A program made the translations under genes and the position numbers. The notes beneath the pieces were generated by a model. That model did not search any database and was not told the origin of the DNA. It was given only the letters and a program-made list of their open reading frames with translations. Below are positions 1 to 9,056 of a stretch of 64,000 nt of DNA, piece by piece; the first letter of the stretch is position 1, and the number at the start of each line of letters is the position of its first letter. Location of the stretch: assembly GCF_002013915.1 (NCBI RefSeq), contig NZ_MBTF01000038.1, positions 62,001 through 126,000 on the forward strand, in the 5' to 3' direction. The DNA is from Mucilaginibacter pedocola (lineage in GTDB: Bacteria > Bacteroidota > Bacteroidia > Sphingobacteriales > Sphingobacteriaceae).

Positions 1-137
1 TTTCATAAATCAAATCATATAAATATCAGCACCTGAAAAACAAATTTAATTTTGCGGTTATGCTTTGAAAGTGTTTTTTCGACGGGCAAACTTTGGCAAC
101 CTCTCATATTTAAAAGTTTCCATCAGCATTACGCAGA

Positions 138-694
138 TCAAACCATTTTGCTCTCGAACAACTCACCAAAATTAGCGAAGGTTTCGTTAGCTGTATTAAT
201 AGCCGCGGCTTCATCAGCATTGGTTGGTGCTATGGCATTTAGTTGGGCTACAAAAGCGCCCCAAATACGTCCGGTATCGGCACCGTAGCCCGAGAAGAAC
301 GAGAATCCTTTGTCCATGCCGTGCTTTTGCAGCATCTGTACAATGTATGGCCCGCCCATAATAGATCCTTCCATTACATATAAAGCGCCCATAGCTTCAA
401 CAGCATTGGTAATAGTTGGTACGGTTACCGGTGGCAGGTCGTTCACATCTGCCCCAAGTTCCTCAATATCAGCTTTCAGGTAGCTGGAGTTACGGCGTTC
501 GGAATAATCGGGTAAAACTTCGGTAGTGATGTAGGGCTTTATGGCAGTTTCCAGGGCGCTGAAATAGGCGTAGAAATTCTTCAATACGTTAGCATAGTCG
601 GCATTGCTGCGAATCGACTTTAGTTGCAGTACCACCTTTTTTCGAGTTGCTGGTGCGGGATTTGTGTGGCATCTTTAATTTTTGCGCTTAACAT
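138..694 (-). pseudogene. heme oxygenase, frameshifted
   Basis: This is a biliverdin-producing heme oxygenase-type gene that would open heme and release iron, CO and biliverdin. The long downstream frame (138-635) has the family features, including the segment GALYVMEGSIMGG. Its usual N-terminus lies in another frame, starting at an ATG at 692-694 and reading MLSAKIKDATQIPHQQLEK, which includes the histidine expected as proximal heme ligand. The two frames join if the run of six T (six A on the coding strand) at 637-642 had one more base; the product would then be 185 aa, with EKKVVLQLK across the junction. As given, translation from the ATG stops at once. It could be a sequencing error or a recent null allele. 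No phytochrome gene is adjacent. Confidence 0.7.
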
Positions 695-1214
695 AGTTCT
701 TTCAGTTTTAAGTTGATGTATCCTTTAATCATTTTGTGCTCAGGTTTTGCTCCCACACTGTTGCACAAAGTAACGAAAAGCAAGATAAAGCGTGGCCCAA
801 TAAAGGCCGGTTACAGCGGGTGGGTTGCCCTGTAAATATTAATGAGTTCTAATTTAACGTATTTACCCCAACTTAATTTTACAACATAAGTACGGTTTTA
901 TTGCCTGCATAATGTGCGAGCACAGGCTATAATTATACCATCCGGGCGAATCGGCAGATGCGGCCCGCTCACTTTCGTAATGGTATATAAGGGGTATAGC
1001 AGCAAAGCCTTTTCATTTGGCCAATACAGAGGCCAACTAAATATAGATTTTCATAAATAACTGATTTAGAGACAACAGGTATTTTACACTTATCCTTATC
1101 CCCTCCGCCAAGTTCAACATTAAAACAAAGCAACCTGCAAATCAAAAACTTGCAGGCTTTTGTTTTTCATCACTGAAAAGCAGTAAACAAGTATCTGATA
1201 CCGTTGTATCGAAA
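695..1214. other. gene-free stretch with nested inverted repeats
   Basis: There is no credible coding sequence here. The stretch holds the presumed promoter of the heme oxygenase, and a nested pairing: TATACCAT at 934-941 with ATGGTATA at 980-987, enclosing CGGGC at 943-947 with GCCCG at 963-967. It also holds the terminator-like hairpin at 1134-1156. I do not recognise the nested element as a known riboswitch or small RNA. Confidence 0.4.
1134..1166. terminator. hairpin terminator downstream of the helicase operon
   Basis: CCTGCAA at 1134-1140 pairs with TTGCAGG at 1150-1156 around a 9-nt loop. The plus strand continues with a T-rich tail (CTTTTGTTTTT). Read on the minus strand the tail is also fairly T-rich, so it may act in both directions. 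It lies 49 bp beyond the helicase stop codon and is the best candidate for the end of the ter operon transcript. Confidence 0.5.
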
Positions 1215-4200
1215 TTATTTATTTACACGCTCAACAAAATTCCAAAAATCGTTCTCATGAAGTAATGCTATCTGGTGCCCTTGCTTTTGCAAGTTTATAG
1301 CTTGCTCAACTTTACGGCCATAGCATGCATAGGCCCAGCACGGGTTTCCACCATCGCCAATTATCAGGTAATCGGTTTTCTGTGATACGTTGTTCTGAAA
1401 TTTACTGCCTAACTTTAACACTACCTGTTCAATGTCTGTCCTTTTGGCGCGTGTTGAAACACCGGTAAAGCAAAAGCTCTTGCCGGTTGCTGTAATATCA
1501 GGCGACGCTGTATAAATGCCCATTGTTGACGCCTGTTTTGTGTCCTGCTTTATTTCGGCGCTTACCCGGGTGTTATTGAGCTTTGCAAATTCATTAAAAC
1601 AAGCCATTAACTGCAGCCGCTCGTCGGAGCCTATTTTACCGTCAGCCAGCACATCGGTTATTAATGCGCTTATCTCATCGTAAGGATAGTATGAGGCCAG
1701 GTGCCGATTTTCGTCCAACCACTTTTTTAATTCAAAAACCTCGGCATCGGCTACATAGCCATCAGCTAATATACCATGGCAAATACCCTGCAAAATTTGC
1801 AGGTCTGACGTGGCAGCATCATAATAATAGCTATCGGTTTCGTACTTTTGGCAAAGCCAGTAAAGGTCATTGATAATTTCAGAACGATGATCTTTTGCAC
1901 TAAGCGCTTCGCTTATGCTTACCATAAACTCTTTGAAAGGGTTCCGGTTTATCAAATCGTGATGTGCAGCGCACCAGCCCATCAATTCAGCAACTTCGGC
2001 ATCATTAACTTCACCATCCATATTAATACCCAAAAGGATTCCTTTTAAAGAATTGATTGCTTTATCTGCTTCACTCTTTGAAGTGAACTTCCGGAAGGCC
2101 ATATCCTCATAGGGCACTTTATTAAGTGGCGCTACAAGTTCTTCGGCTGCAGCCGCCGCGGGCATATCATCAACCATATTGGCGGCAAGCTTTATCCCGC
2201 TTAAGCTTTCCGCGAACTGCAAGTCGAAATATTTTTGTTTTAGCATTGCCACCTGCATATCCAAAGGCAACCAGCCTCCCCATTTAGAAAAATCAATAAT
2301 CCCGGGATTTTTTTCCACCAGGTTAAGCAAATGGCTATCGATATCCTTAAGTGATGAGGTTATATTTTGCCAGATTACATCAAACTCAGCAAATGATACA
2401 CCTTGAATTGTAAAACAACTTGAACCACTGTCGAAGGTATTTTTCAAATCCGCCATATCAAACAACAATTCAATGGTCCTGTTCTCTTTACTACCACAAA
2501 ATGTAAAGAGTTTCAATTGTTTCGGTTCAATAAGTAAAGGCATTTCAAGCCCGGGTTGCTTTATTTTGAAAGGGGCAAAGTCGGCGCGGAGTTCGTTTAT
2601 CGTCTGCATACTCTGGGCATCCAGCATATCAAACGCCGCATCATCTAAAACAATATCGAGCATCTTTCGCCTTATACGCTGGTGAACATCAGCCGCCCCG
2701 CCAAAAAACAATGGTTTTTTCCCATCATTTGCCCTGGCCACTTCTATCCGTTTTGCTTCTAAGTCTACATATATGATCTTCCAGATTTTAGCGGCCAGCA
2801 AAATATTTTCATCTTCTTTCACCTGCGGGCTTAGCGGAATTTGGCCAATGGTAACACCGGCGTTCACCACTTTAAAGTAAATATCGGTAGTAAACATGGA
2901 GTAAAAATCCATGCTGTTCACTATCTTCTCTCCGTCAATACCTATGATCACCTCGTTCCTGATGGCTTCAAGCATACCACTCGCTATCAAGTGAGCTACA
3001 ATAGTTTCAACGTCCTTTTGCGGTATTGCCCCGAATGCGAAGTTGCTTTTAAGCCGGGTGATGAGTTCTCCTTTATCAATGCCCGAATGCCCCCTGGTTA
3101 TTGATAGGGCCTGGTGCAGTAACACATCATACGCCGGACCAGCCGTGGCAGGCGGCTCTACAAAGCCTTCCTGAAAAAGCAGCCAGCACGCTAATGCCTG
3201 CAGCAAACTCCATGCATCTGTAGCATATAAACACAGCAAGCTGGTAGCTCCTTCCCTGCGCCCGCTCCTTCCAATTCGTTGCACCATAGAGGCTATACTG
3301 TGTGTTGCATCTATTTGCACTACTTCGTCAACTGTCCCAATGTCAATACCAAGTTCTAAAGTTGAGGTGCATGAGATAGTAAAAGGGAAATACTTATTTG
3401 TTTTTGCAAACTCTTCGATGTATTCCCGCACCTGTTTATGAACAGATGAATGGTGTGAGAAATAATTTTTATGCCCGCTTAACCTGTCAGAAAGCTTCAG
3501 CAGTTTCACGGCCACTTCTTCGGCCCTGCCACGGTTATTAGGAAATACCAGTACCTTTTTGTTATAAGTTTGAAGATAAAGGTCCTTCATCAGCTCCAAA
3601 GGCAGGTCAGATCCTTCGCCGGGGTAATATTTAAAGTTTGCGTTAACCGGTTTTGCCGTACGGTCGAGCAACACAGTAGTTCGTTCAGGGGTCCCTGTGA
3701 AATTCTTGGCCTCAGCAAAATCACCTAACGTTGCCGAAAGGCCAACAATGCTGAAAGGCTTGCTTTGAATGGCTTGTAACCTGGCCAATAACGATTTTAG
3801 CTGTACGCCTCGATCTTGCCCTACAAAAGCGTGTATCTCATCAATAACCACATATTTAAGGTTACCAAATAAAAGCTTTACCTGGAACGGCTTGTTAACA
3901 AACATTGCCTCGATAGATTCGGGCGTAATAAGCACAATGCCCTGTGGCTCTTTTATCAACCTGTTTTTGGCTCCCTGGCTTGCCTCGCCATGCCATTTGG
4001 TAACGTCGGCATCAAGGTGTTTACAAAGTTTTTCTACACGCTCAAACTGGTCGTTTATTAGTGCAATAAGTGGGGACACATAGAGCACCTGCACTCCGGG
4101 CTCGTTGAAGTTTACTTTTGAGAGGATAGGCAAAAACGCAGCCTCCGTTTTGCCCGATGCGGTCCGGGAGGCAAGAATATAATGATCATCATTAGAGGTA

Positions 4201-4298
4201 ATACGCTTGATGGCAGCATCCTGTATCGGGCGGAAACTCTCCCAGCCTTCCTCCCTGATGTATCGCCTTATTGGCTCCGATAAAAGTTCAAAGGCCAT
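1215..4298 (-). CDS. Lhr-like SF2 helicase with TerB-like and BRCT domains
   Basis: An ATP-dependent helicase of 1027 aa. Helicase motifs are clear: Walker A in SRTASGKTEAA (about 44-54), DEIH at 153-156, SAT at 188-190 and QRIGRSGRR near 340-348. This places it with Lhr/YprA-like superfamily 2 enzymes, like BrxHI of some BREX systems. After a middle region come three acidic TerB-type helices with the pattern DG-x5-E (MDGEVNDAE, ADGYVADAE, ADGKIGSDE, roughly residues 765-910). The last 85 or so residues form a BRCT domain (FCFTGVSTRAKRTDIE, KTDYLIIGDGGN). It is the last gene of the run and starts 1 bp after the ATPase stop codon, so the two are probably translated together. The TerB part suggests docking to the Ter proteins; the BRCT part suggests action on DNA ends or nicks. 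That role is inference. Confidence 0.85.
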   Translation of the reverse strand: MAFELLSEPIRRYIREEGWESFRPIQDAAIKRITSNDDHYILASRTASGKTEAAFLPILSKVNFNEPGVQVLYVSPLIALINDQFERVEKLCKHLDADVTKWHGEASQGAKNRLIKEPQGIVLITPESIEAMFVNKPFQVKLLFGNLKYVVIDEIHAFVGQDRGVQLKSLLARLQAIQSKPFSIVGLSATLGDFAEAKNFTGTPERTTVLLDRTAKPVNANFKYYPGEGSDLPLELMKDLYLQTYNKKVLVFPNNRGRAEEVAVKLLKLSDRLSGHKNYFSHHSSVHKQVREYIEEFAKTNKYFPFTISCTSTLELGIDIGTVDEVVQIDATHSIASMVQRIGRSGRREGATSLLCLYATDAWSLLQALACWLLFQEGFVEPPATAGPAYDVLLHQALSITRGHSGIDKGELITRLKSNFAFGAIPQKDVETIVAHLIASGMLEAIRNEVIIGIDGEKIVNSMDFYSMFTTDIYFKVVNAGVTIGQIPLSPQVKEDENILLAAKIWKIIYVDLEAKRIEVARANDGKKPLFFGGAADVHQRIRRKMLDIVLDDAAFDMLDAQSMQTINELRADFAPFKIKQPGLEMPLLIEPKQLKLFTFCGSKENRTIELLFDMADLKNTFDSGSSCFTIQGVSFAEFDVIWQNITSSLKDIDSHLLNLVEKNPGIIDFSKWGGWLPLDMQVAMLKQKYFDLQFAESLSGIKLAANMVDDMPAAAAAEELVAPLNKVPYEDMAFRKFTSKSEADKAINSLKGILLGINMDGEVNDAEVAELMGWCAAHHDLINRNPFKEFMVSISEALSAKDHRSEIINDLYWLCQKYETDSYYYDAATSDLQILQGICHGILADGYVADAEVFELKKWLDENRHLASYYPYDEISALITDVLADGKIGSDERLQLMACFNEFAKLNNTRVSAEIKQDTKQASTMGIYTASPDITATGKSFCFTGVSTRAKRTDIEQVVLKLGSKFQNNVSQKTDYLIIGDGGNPCWAYACYGRKVEQAINLQKQGHQIALLHENDFWNFVERVNK

Positions 4299-4299
4299 A

Positions 4300-5613
4300 T
4301 TACAGCTCCTCTATACCTGCCATCAGTTCATCACTTGGCCGCTCGTCGGATATCACTATCTCGCCAAATAGCTTACGTTTATCAAATGCCGGGTTTTGGC
4401 GAAGGATATTGAGGATGTTGAGGAAATCTCTTATCACTTCTCTTGGCGTTAAAAACTCGGCAGCGCCCGGTTTATTGTATATTTCTTCCATAAACTGGGT
4501 GATGTCGTAATCATCAAAATCAATGTCGGTTTTATAGTTGATATCAAAAATTTCCTTAAGCTTTTTAAGTAATACAAATATCTCGTTATTATCTATCGGT
4601 AATAAACGTATAACCGGTTGGGCAAAATCCCGTATCTCGCTGCTCTCAAATCTATTTGCTTCCAACCTGCTTTTTAAGGCCTGGTAAGAGAATAAGCCCC
4701 TCCGTTGATTCTCTAAAAATTCTTTTGTTCCTGCAAAGTTGATGTAGAAGTTACTCACTTTGCCCTGGAAACAATCGTTATAAATGCTTAATATCTTCTC
4801 GTAATTCTTTTCGCGCATGGCCCCGGTAGATATTTTGTAGAGGTTAATAGCCTCATCAAGGTTTATAACAAACCCACTGTAGCCCATACTTACAAACAGC
4901 TTGCAAAAGTTCTTCAGCATATCATAGTAGTTGAGGTCATTGATGATTTCCCGCACCCCCAGATCCTGCCGTGCCTCTATTTTGGTAGCATACTCGCCTT
5001 TAAGCCACTTTAGCGCATTCCTACGCAGTAATTCGTCATCATTGATATACCCCTCGTAATATTTCATTACAACGGTACCAAAATCAAACCCGCCCACATC
5101 AGTAAGTTCAGCTATAGTGGCCATTATGCCGGTTTGTATCAGGCTCAAATATTGGGGCGCGCGAATTTCTGTTACCGGGATATTATTATCCTGCGCTGTT
5201 TTCATCAGTACCTGCTCCATCCATTTTTCCATGAGTGTTGGCAGCGCGCCGCCCTCGGGTTTGGTTTGTATGGCAATATTATCCATAATGGCGGCATACA
5301 AAGCCTGGCCTTTACCATCGTTGGCATACAAGCGGTTATCAGGCGTAAAATCGGCATTAGCTACCACAAACTTTTGCTTTAGCGCTACAGTGTTCAGCAA
5401 ATGCAAAATGAAAGATTTGCCCGATCCAAAATCGCCTATCCAAAACTTAACCATGCTATGGCCGTTCTTCACGTCTTCTAATGCTGCCACCATCGCGTTT
5501 ATCTCGTCAGAACGGCCTACGGTTATATGCTGAACGCCAATTTTAGGCACTACCCCGCCAATAAGCGAATTGATAATAGAGGTTGCTTCTTTAGGTTTAA
5601 TGTTCGCTATCAT
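4300..5613 (-). CDS. DUF2791-type P-loop ATPase (BrxD-like)
   Basis: A 437-aa ATPase. Walker A is GDFGSGKS at 60-67, and a Walker B-like strand GFVINLDEAINL lies near 245-256, followed by NFAGTKEFL, a sensor-like strand. The layout matches the DUF2791/BREX ATP-binding family, whose members pair with Lhr-like helicases. The start codon overlaps the TerB-N/C stop codon as ATGA (5610-5613), and the helicase follows 1 bp after its own stop, so the three are tightly coupled. It is probably a DNA- or chromatin-associated AAA-like motor working with the helicase. Its substrate is unknown. Confidence 0.75.
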   Translation of the reverse strand: MIANIKPKEATSIINSLIGGVVPKIGVQHITVGRSDEINAMVAALEDVKNGHSMVKFWIGDFGSGKSFILHLLNTVALKQKFVVANADFTPDNRLYANDGKGQALYAAIMDNIAIQTKPEGGALPTLMEKWMEQVLMKTAQDNNIPVTEIRAPQYLSLIQTGIMATIAELTDVGGFDFGTVVMKYYEGYINDDELLRRNALKWLKGEYATKIEARQDLGVREIINDLNYYDMLKNFCKLFVSMGYSGFVINLDEAINLYKISTGAMREKNYEKILSIYNDCFQGKVSNFYINFAGTKEFLENQRRGLFSYQALKSRLEANRFESSEIRDFAQPVIRLLPIDNNEIFVLLKKLKEIFDINYKTDIDFDDYDITQFMEEIYNKPGAAEFLTPREVIRDFLNILNILRQNPAFDKRKLFGEIVISDERPSDELMAGIEEL

Positions 5614-7436
5614 TTTGCAAGTATGTTATTGTAATATTGTTGGTTAATAATATAGTGTTCTTCGTCTTCCTCTATCAGCACATCATCCAAAAGTTCATAG
5701 CATATCTCGTTAATACTATCGGTAAGGTGATTTTTAAACACGCTGTTTGCTTTGGCGAAAGCGTCTACCTCTGCGGCCGCCAGTGTAAAATTGCTTTTTT
5801 TGAACATGTTCAGCACAGCTACCTGTGTTGCCGAAAGCCCGAGCGACGCTTCATAGATGCTTGTTTGTAGCGTGTTGCTTTGGAGTGGCAATACAATATC
5901 TGCCTGGTGCGGGGCTGTTGAAGCGGTCACCGGCACAGGCATGGGGGGCTCAGGTTCTTCGTCGGCCAAATACTTATTTAACAATTCAACGGTACCCGCG
6001 TGCCGTTCGTTAATTTGGCTGATAGCCTCTTGATTCAGGATCATTTTTTTGCGCTTGGGCAGATAGATAGTTCTTACGGTCGTTAACGCAGCCTGCAGGT
6101 CTTTACTTGCGATTAGCTTGTTTATAATATCTCTGAAGTCGTTAAACTGCTCATCAGTGGCAAACAAACTTTTCTGAACCGTTTTATTCATTTGCCTGTT
6201 ATCAAACACGGCCGATTGCATATCGGTAAAAACATAGTTCACAAACAGATCCAGCGCCGTAAGTTTATCTGCTTTGGCAATTGACTTTGACGCTTCGAAG
6301 TAAATCATCTCAACGGATGGGTTTTGGCTGTTGAGCCTGGCCAGCTCTAACACTGCTTGGTAAAATGCGGGGGCATTGCCGGCGTGTTTTTCACAGATTG
6401 ATTGAAAGGCGGACCTCCAGCGGGTGGTGTTAAGCGCATTCAATTTTATGTTTGCCTGTTCGTCCGGCGCTTCTATCCGGGATATCCAAACAGGCAGTAT
6501 CCCACCAAGCTTATCAACCACTTTCTCCTTGTAAAGGGCGTCTATTTCCTCATCATTGTAATTGACATCGGTGTTTAGCTTTCGTGCATGGCCATATGCC
6601 TGACGCACTGCATTTTCAACGTTTTTGAACAGGAAGGTATAAATATCACCTATTGCAGAAAGCATGGTGTATTTATAATTGTAATTATTGATGCCCGTAC
6701 CTAATTGCTTGTGGGTAATCAGATCGGCAAGTGTATTAAACTCAACCTCAGTGGTTGCGCCTTCTTTTAAATATTTACGGTCAATAGCTTCGGTTACCAG
6801 TAAAAACAGCTTCACCGTTTCGCGAAGGCAAAATTCAATTTCGCAAAAGCTGTTATCGGGATACCATATTTTGTTTAACAGCTCTACGTCATAGTCGTTC
6901 AGCATTAACTTTTTCCTGAACCTGTTGCCAAGCTTCAAGCTGCGGTCTGTTGAAAGATGCAGCTGAAAATCGCGTATCCGGTCAATAGCAGCCCAGTCTT
7001 GTTGCTCTTCCAACACCAAGCTAAGCGCCGATAGCGCATATGCTTTTGTTTTAGGATAATTAGCGGCGAGTTCAAATATGCTTTGCTCCAGTAACCGTGT
7101 GTTGGTATGCAGCTTATAATTTTCAAGAAGATCAAAGAGCAGTATAAACGCGTAATTGTAATTCCCTTCCAGATCGAGATAGTCCTTTACCTGAAACTGC
7201 TTCTTGAAATATTGGTAAAAGGCATCCTGCTGCGCTGTAGCAGTTTGCAACTCATTGTAACTATAAATATACCTGGCTTCCCAGTACGGTATACCAGAGC
7301 CGTAGCGGCGCAGGGATCTGATATTGGCTTGATAATCGATCTTTACAGCTTCGCCGGTTACATCAACCACGCCGTTGTGTGCATCAATAGCTATTGATGA
7401 AGGATACTGGTTTTGAACTGATTGCTGGCCGGCCAC
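5610..7436 (-). CDS. TerB-N / TerB-C domain protein
   Basis: A 608-aa cytosolic protein. The first part (about 45-270) has the TerB-N signature: an aromatic-rich segment PYWEARYIYSYNELQTA followed by YFKKQF and a YAFILLFDLLENY helix. The C-terminus (about 525-608) looks like TerB-C, with short acidic helices and an ILIEEDEEH-type end. The middle is mostly helical and not recognised. There is no classical TerB metal-binding core between them; that function seems to have moved to the helicase C-terminus. It is first of the three-gene DNA-processing block and overlaps the ATPase by 4 bp. The likely role is a scaffold linking Ter signalling to the ATPase and helicase. Confidence 0.7.
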   Translation of the reverse strand: MAGQQSVQNQYPSSIAIDAHNGVVDVTGEAVKIDYQANIRSLRRYGSGIPYWEARYIYSYNELQTATAQQDAFYQYFKKQFQVKDYLDLEGNYNYAFILLFDLLENYKLHTNTRLLEQSIFELAANYPKTKAYALSALSLVLEEQQDWAAIDRIRDFQLHLSTDRSLKLGNRFRKKLMLNDYDVELLNKIWYPDNSFCEIEFCLRETVKLFLLVTEAIDRKYLKEGATTEVEFNTLADLITHKQLGTGINNYNYKYTMLSAIGDIYTFLFKNVENAVRQAYGHARKLNTDVNYNDEEIDALYKEKVVDKLGGILPVWISRIEAPDEQANIKLNALNTTRWRSAFQSICEKHAGNAPAFYQAVLELARLNSQNPSVEMIYFEASKSIAKADKLTALDLFVNYVFTDMQSAVFDNRQMNKTVQKSLFATDEQFNDFRDIINKLIASKDLQAALTTVRTIYLPKRKKMILNQEAISQINERHAGTVELLNKYLADEEPEPPMPVPVTASTAPHQADIVLPLQSNTLQTSIYEASLGLSATQVAVLNMFKKSNFTLAAAEVDAFAKANSVFKNHLTDSINEICYELLDDVLIEEDEEHYIINQQYYNNILAK

Positions 7437-7459
7437 GATTAATTAGGTTTAGGATGTGT

Positions 7460-7490
7460 TAAAATTAGTAAAAGGCTGTCTTTTTTTCAA
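7460..7490 (-). promoter_or_regulatory. candidate internal promoter of the DNA-processing block
   Basis: The 111-bp gap before the TerB-N/C gene is the only sizeable gap in the thirteen-gene run. On the minus strand it contains TTGA (7487-7490), 19 bp, then TAATTTTA (7460-7467). This is close to the Bacteroidota -33 TTTG / -7 TAnnTTTG pattern and about 24 bp from the start codon. It would allow the ATPase-helicase block to be expressed separately from the signalling genes. Confidence 0.35.
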
Positions 7491-7547
7491 TACCTTCCAG
7501 GCAGTTTCTGCAACTTCATCGCTCCCCCCTTCATTTGTATAATCAGG

Positions 7548-9053
7548 CTATACAATAGTAACCAGTACCAGCCGCCCGCCCTGTTCGTTAGATAACAATA
7601 CTTTTTGCCCGTTGGTAAGCACAAGCATTTCGCCAATTGCTATGGGTTTGTTTGCGGTAACATCTTTTAGCGAGGTAAGCTTTTGGTTAACCAACACCCA
7701 TTGCCCATTGTGGAAACTAAAGTACCCCACCGGCTTTTTATCTTCGGCGCTTAGTGAAATATTTCTTACAACGTTGCGGTTAACGTGCCAGGGCATCAGG
7801 TACTGGTTATGATACACCATCAGGCGGTGGTCTTCGGGTTTCCAAACATCGTCTTTAAACTTATAATACAAGTCTAAAACCGGCAGCGAGCCTTGGTGCG
7901 GGGTACCACAAAAAGGGCACTTGGGTTTATAAGTATTATCAAACACATACCATTTTTGCCGGCAGGTTGTGTTTAAGCAGCGCTGCATTAAATCGGTGGT
8001 TTTTAGCAAAGCTGTCTCCCATTCATCGGCCGTTGGCCGTTGGGCGGGGTTATGCAGGCCCTTAATAAAAGCATCGTTAAACAACGACGACAGGTATGGC
8101 CCGGTAACGGTGTAGGGCAATTTGGTTACATCGGCCCAGGGTAATTCCTTTGGGTTTAGCTGATTGGTTTTAGGGCGGTTGCTAAGGTCAGTCGGATGTT
8201 CAATAAATAACGCCTTCTGGCCCATCGATAGCAGATCATCCTCTTCAGGCTCCAAAGCATGTACCTTACCGCCTTTTAGCGGATGCCTGTATAACAGGTA
8301 CATATATATCATTACTGCAAGTGCATGCAGATCGGTATGCCGCGATGGCAGTTTTCTATTCGGGTCGGCAATGTTAAGGTGCTTTGTTGCCAATACCTCG
8401 GGGGCAATAAAATCGGCGGTGCCAATCACATCAGGAGGGTATAAACCGGGAACCACCAACCCGTCAATATCAATAATAGCGGCCGACTGGGTTACCGGAT
8501 CTACCAGCACATTTTTATACGAAAGGTCGGAATGGGCCAAGCCGGCCGAGTGCATCCGTTTTACGCCGCGGGCAATATTAACGCATATCTGGAAATAGGC
8601 CAGCCAGTTACCCAGTTCCGATTCGTCAAGCCGCAGTGCAAAATCTTTATGCCTGAATTTTGGTGCGGCAAACCATTTGCCTTGCTTCTCCTCTCCTTTT
8701 ATGAGATCGCTGGTGGCGTAGCCCTTTTGAAAAAAGAATTTAGAATTATAGGTGGGTACAATGATGCCTGTTTTGTCGTTAATTTTCACAACGTCGGTAG
8801 GCCAGCTGTATAGCTCTTTGTAATAGCTTCCGCCCTCGCGGTTAAAAAAGCTATCGTAATATTTAGTAACTATCTTGGTTAAGCGCTCTTTTGAGTTATG
8901 ATCTTGAACGTTGCGAAAAAGAGCCACCACGTATGACCTGTCGGGGCTGAAATAAACATCTTTCATGCCCCCGCGCATAGGCTCGCCATTATCTACATAC
9001 TGGTATTTCTTCCCGGCATCAATTATAGAAGTTACGGTAATAATGTTACTCAT
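7548..9053 (-). CDS. TerY-P type protein kinase with C-terminal zinc ribbon
   Basis: A 501-aa serine/threonine kinase-like protein. HSDLSYKN at 174-181 takes the place of the HRD catalytic loop, DIDG at 195-198 the place of DFG, and APEV at 217-220 the APE motif. I could not place a normal VAIK lysine in the N-lobe; the corresponding strand reads YVVALFRN. After the kinase core there is a four-cysteine zinc ribbon (C359, C364, C379, C382), then a beta-rich tail that could be FHA-like. It sits 3 bp from the PP2C gene and near the TerY-type vWA genes. Together they form the TerY-P triad, which is predicted to set the phosphorylation state of Ter proteins. Targets are not known. Confidence 0.8.
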   Translation of the reverse strand: MSNIITVTSIIDAGKKYQYVDNGEPMRGGMKDVYFSPDRSYVVALFRNVQDHNSKERLTKIVTKYYDSFFNREGGSYYKELYSWPTDVVKINDKTGIIVPTYNSKFFFQKGYATSDLIKGEEKQGKWFAAPKFRHKDFALRLDESELGNWLAYFQICVNIARGVKRMHSAGLAHSDLSYKNVLVDPVTQSAAIIDIDGLVVPGLYPPDVIGTADFIAPEVLATKHLNIADPNRKLPSRHTDLHALAVMIYMYLLYRHPLKGGKVHALEPEEDDLLSMGQKALFIEHPTDLSNRPKTNQLNPKELPWADVTKLPYTVTGPYLSSLFNDAFIKGLHNPAQRPTADEWETALLKTTDLMQRCLNTTCRQKWYVFDNTYKPKCPFCGTPHQGSLPVLDLYYKFKDDVWKPEDHRLMVYHNQYLMPWHVNRNVVRNISLSAEDKKPVGYFSFHNGQWVLVNQKLTSLKDVTANKPIAIGEMLVLTNGQKVLLSNEQGGRLVLVTIV

Positions 9054-9056
9054 GGC

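Noticed and set aside
52-288. A plus-strand frame opposite the heme oxygenase 3' end
   Set aside because: It is the reverse-strand reading of the heme oxygenase gene and has no family resemblance.
1215-5613. A complete BREX defence system
   Set aside because: Only the ATPase and helicase resemble BREX parts. No PglX methylase, PglZ phosphatase or PglW kinase of the BREX type was found.
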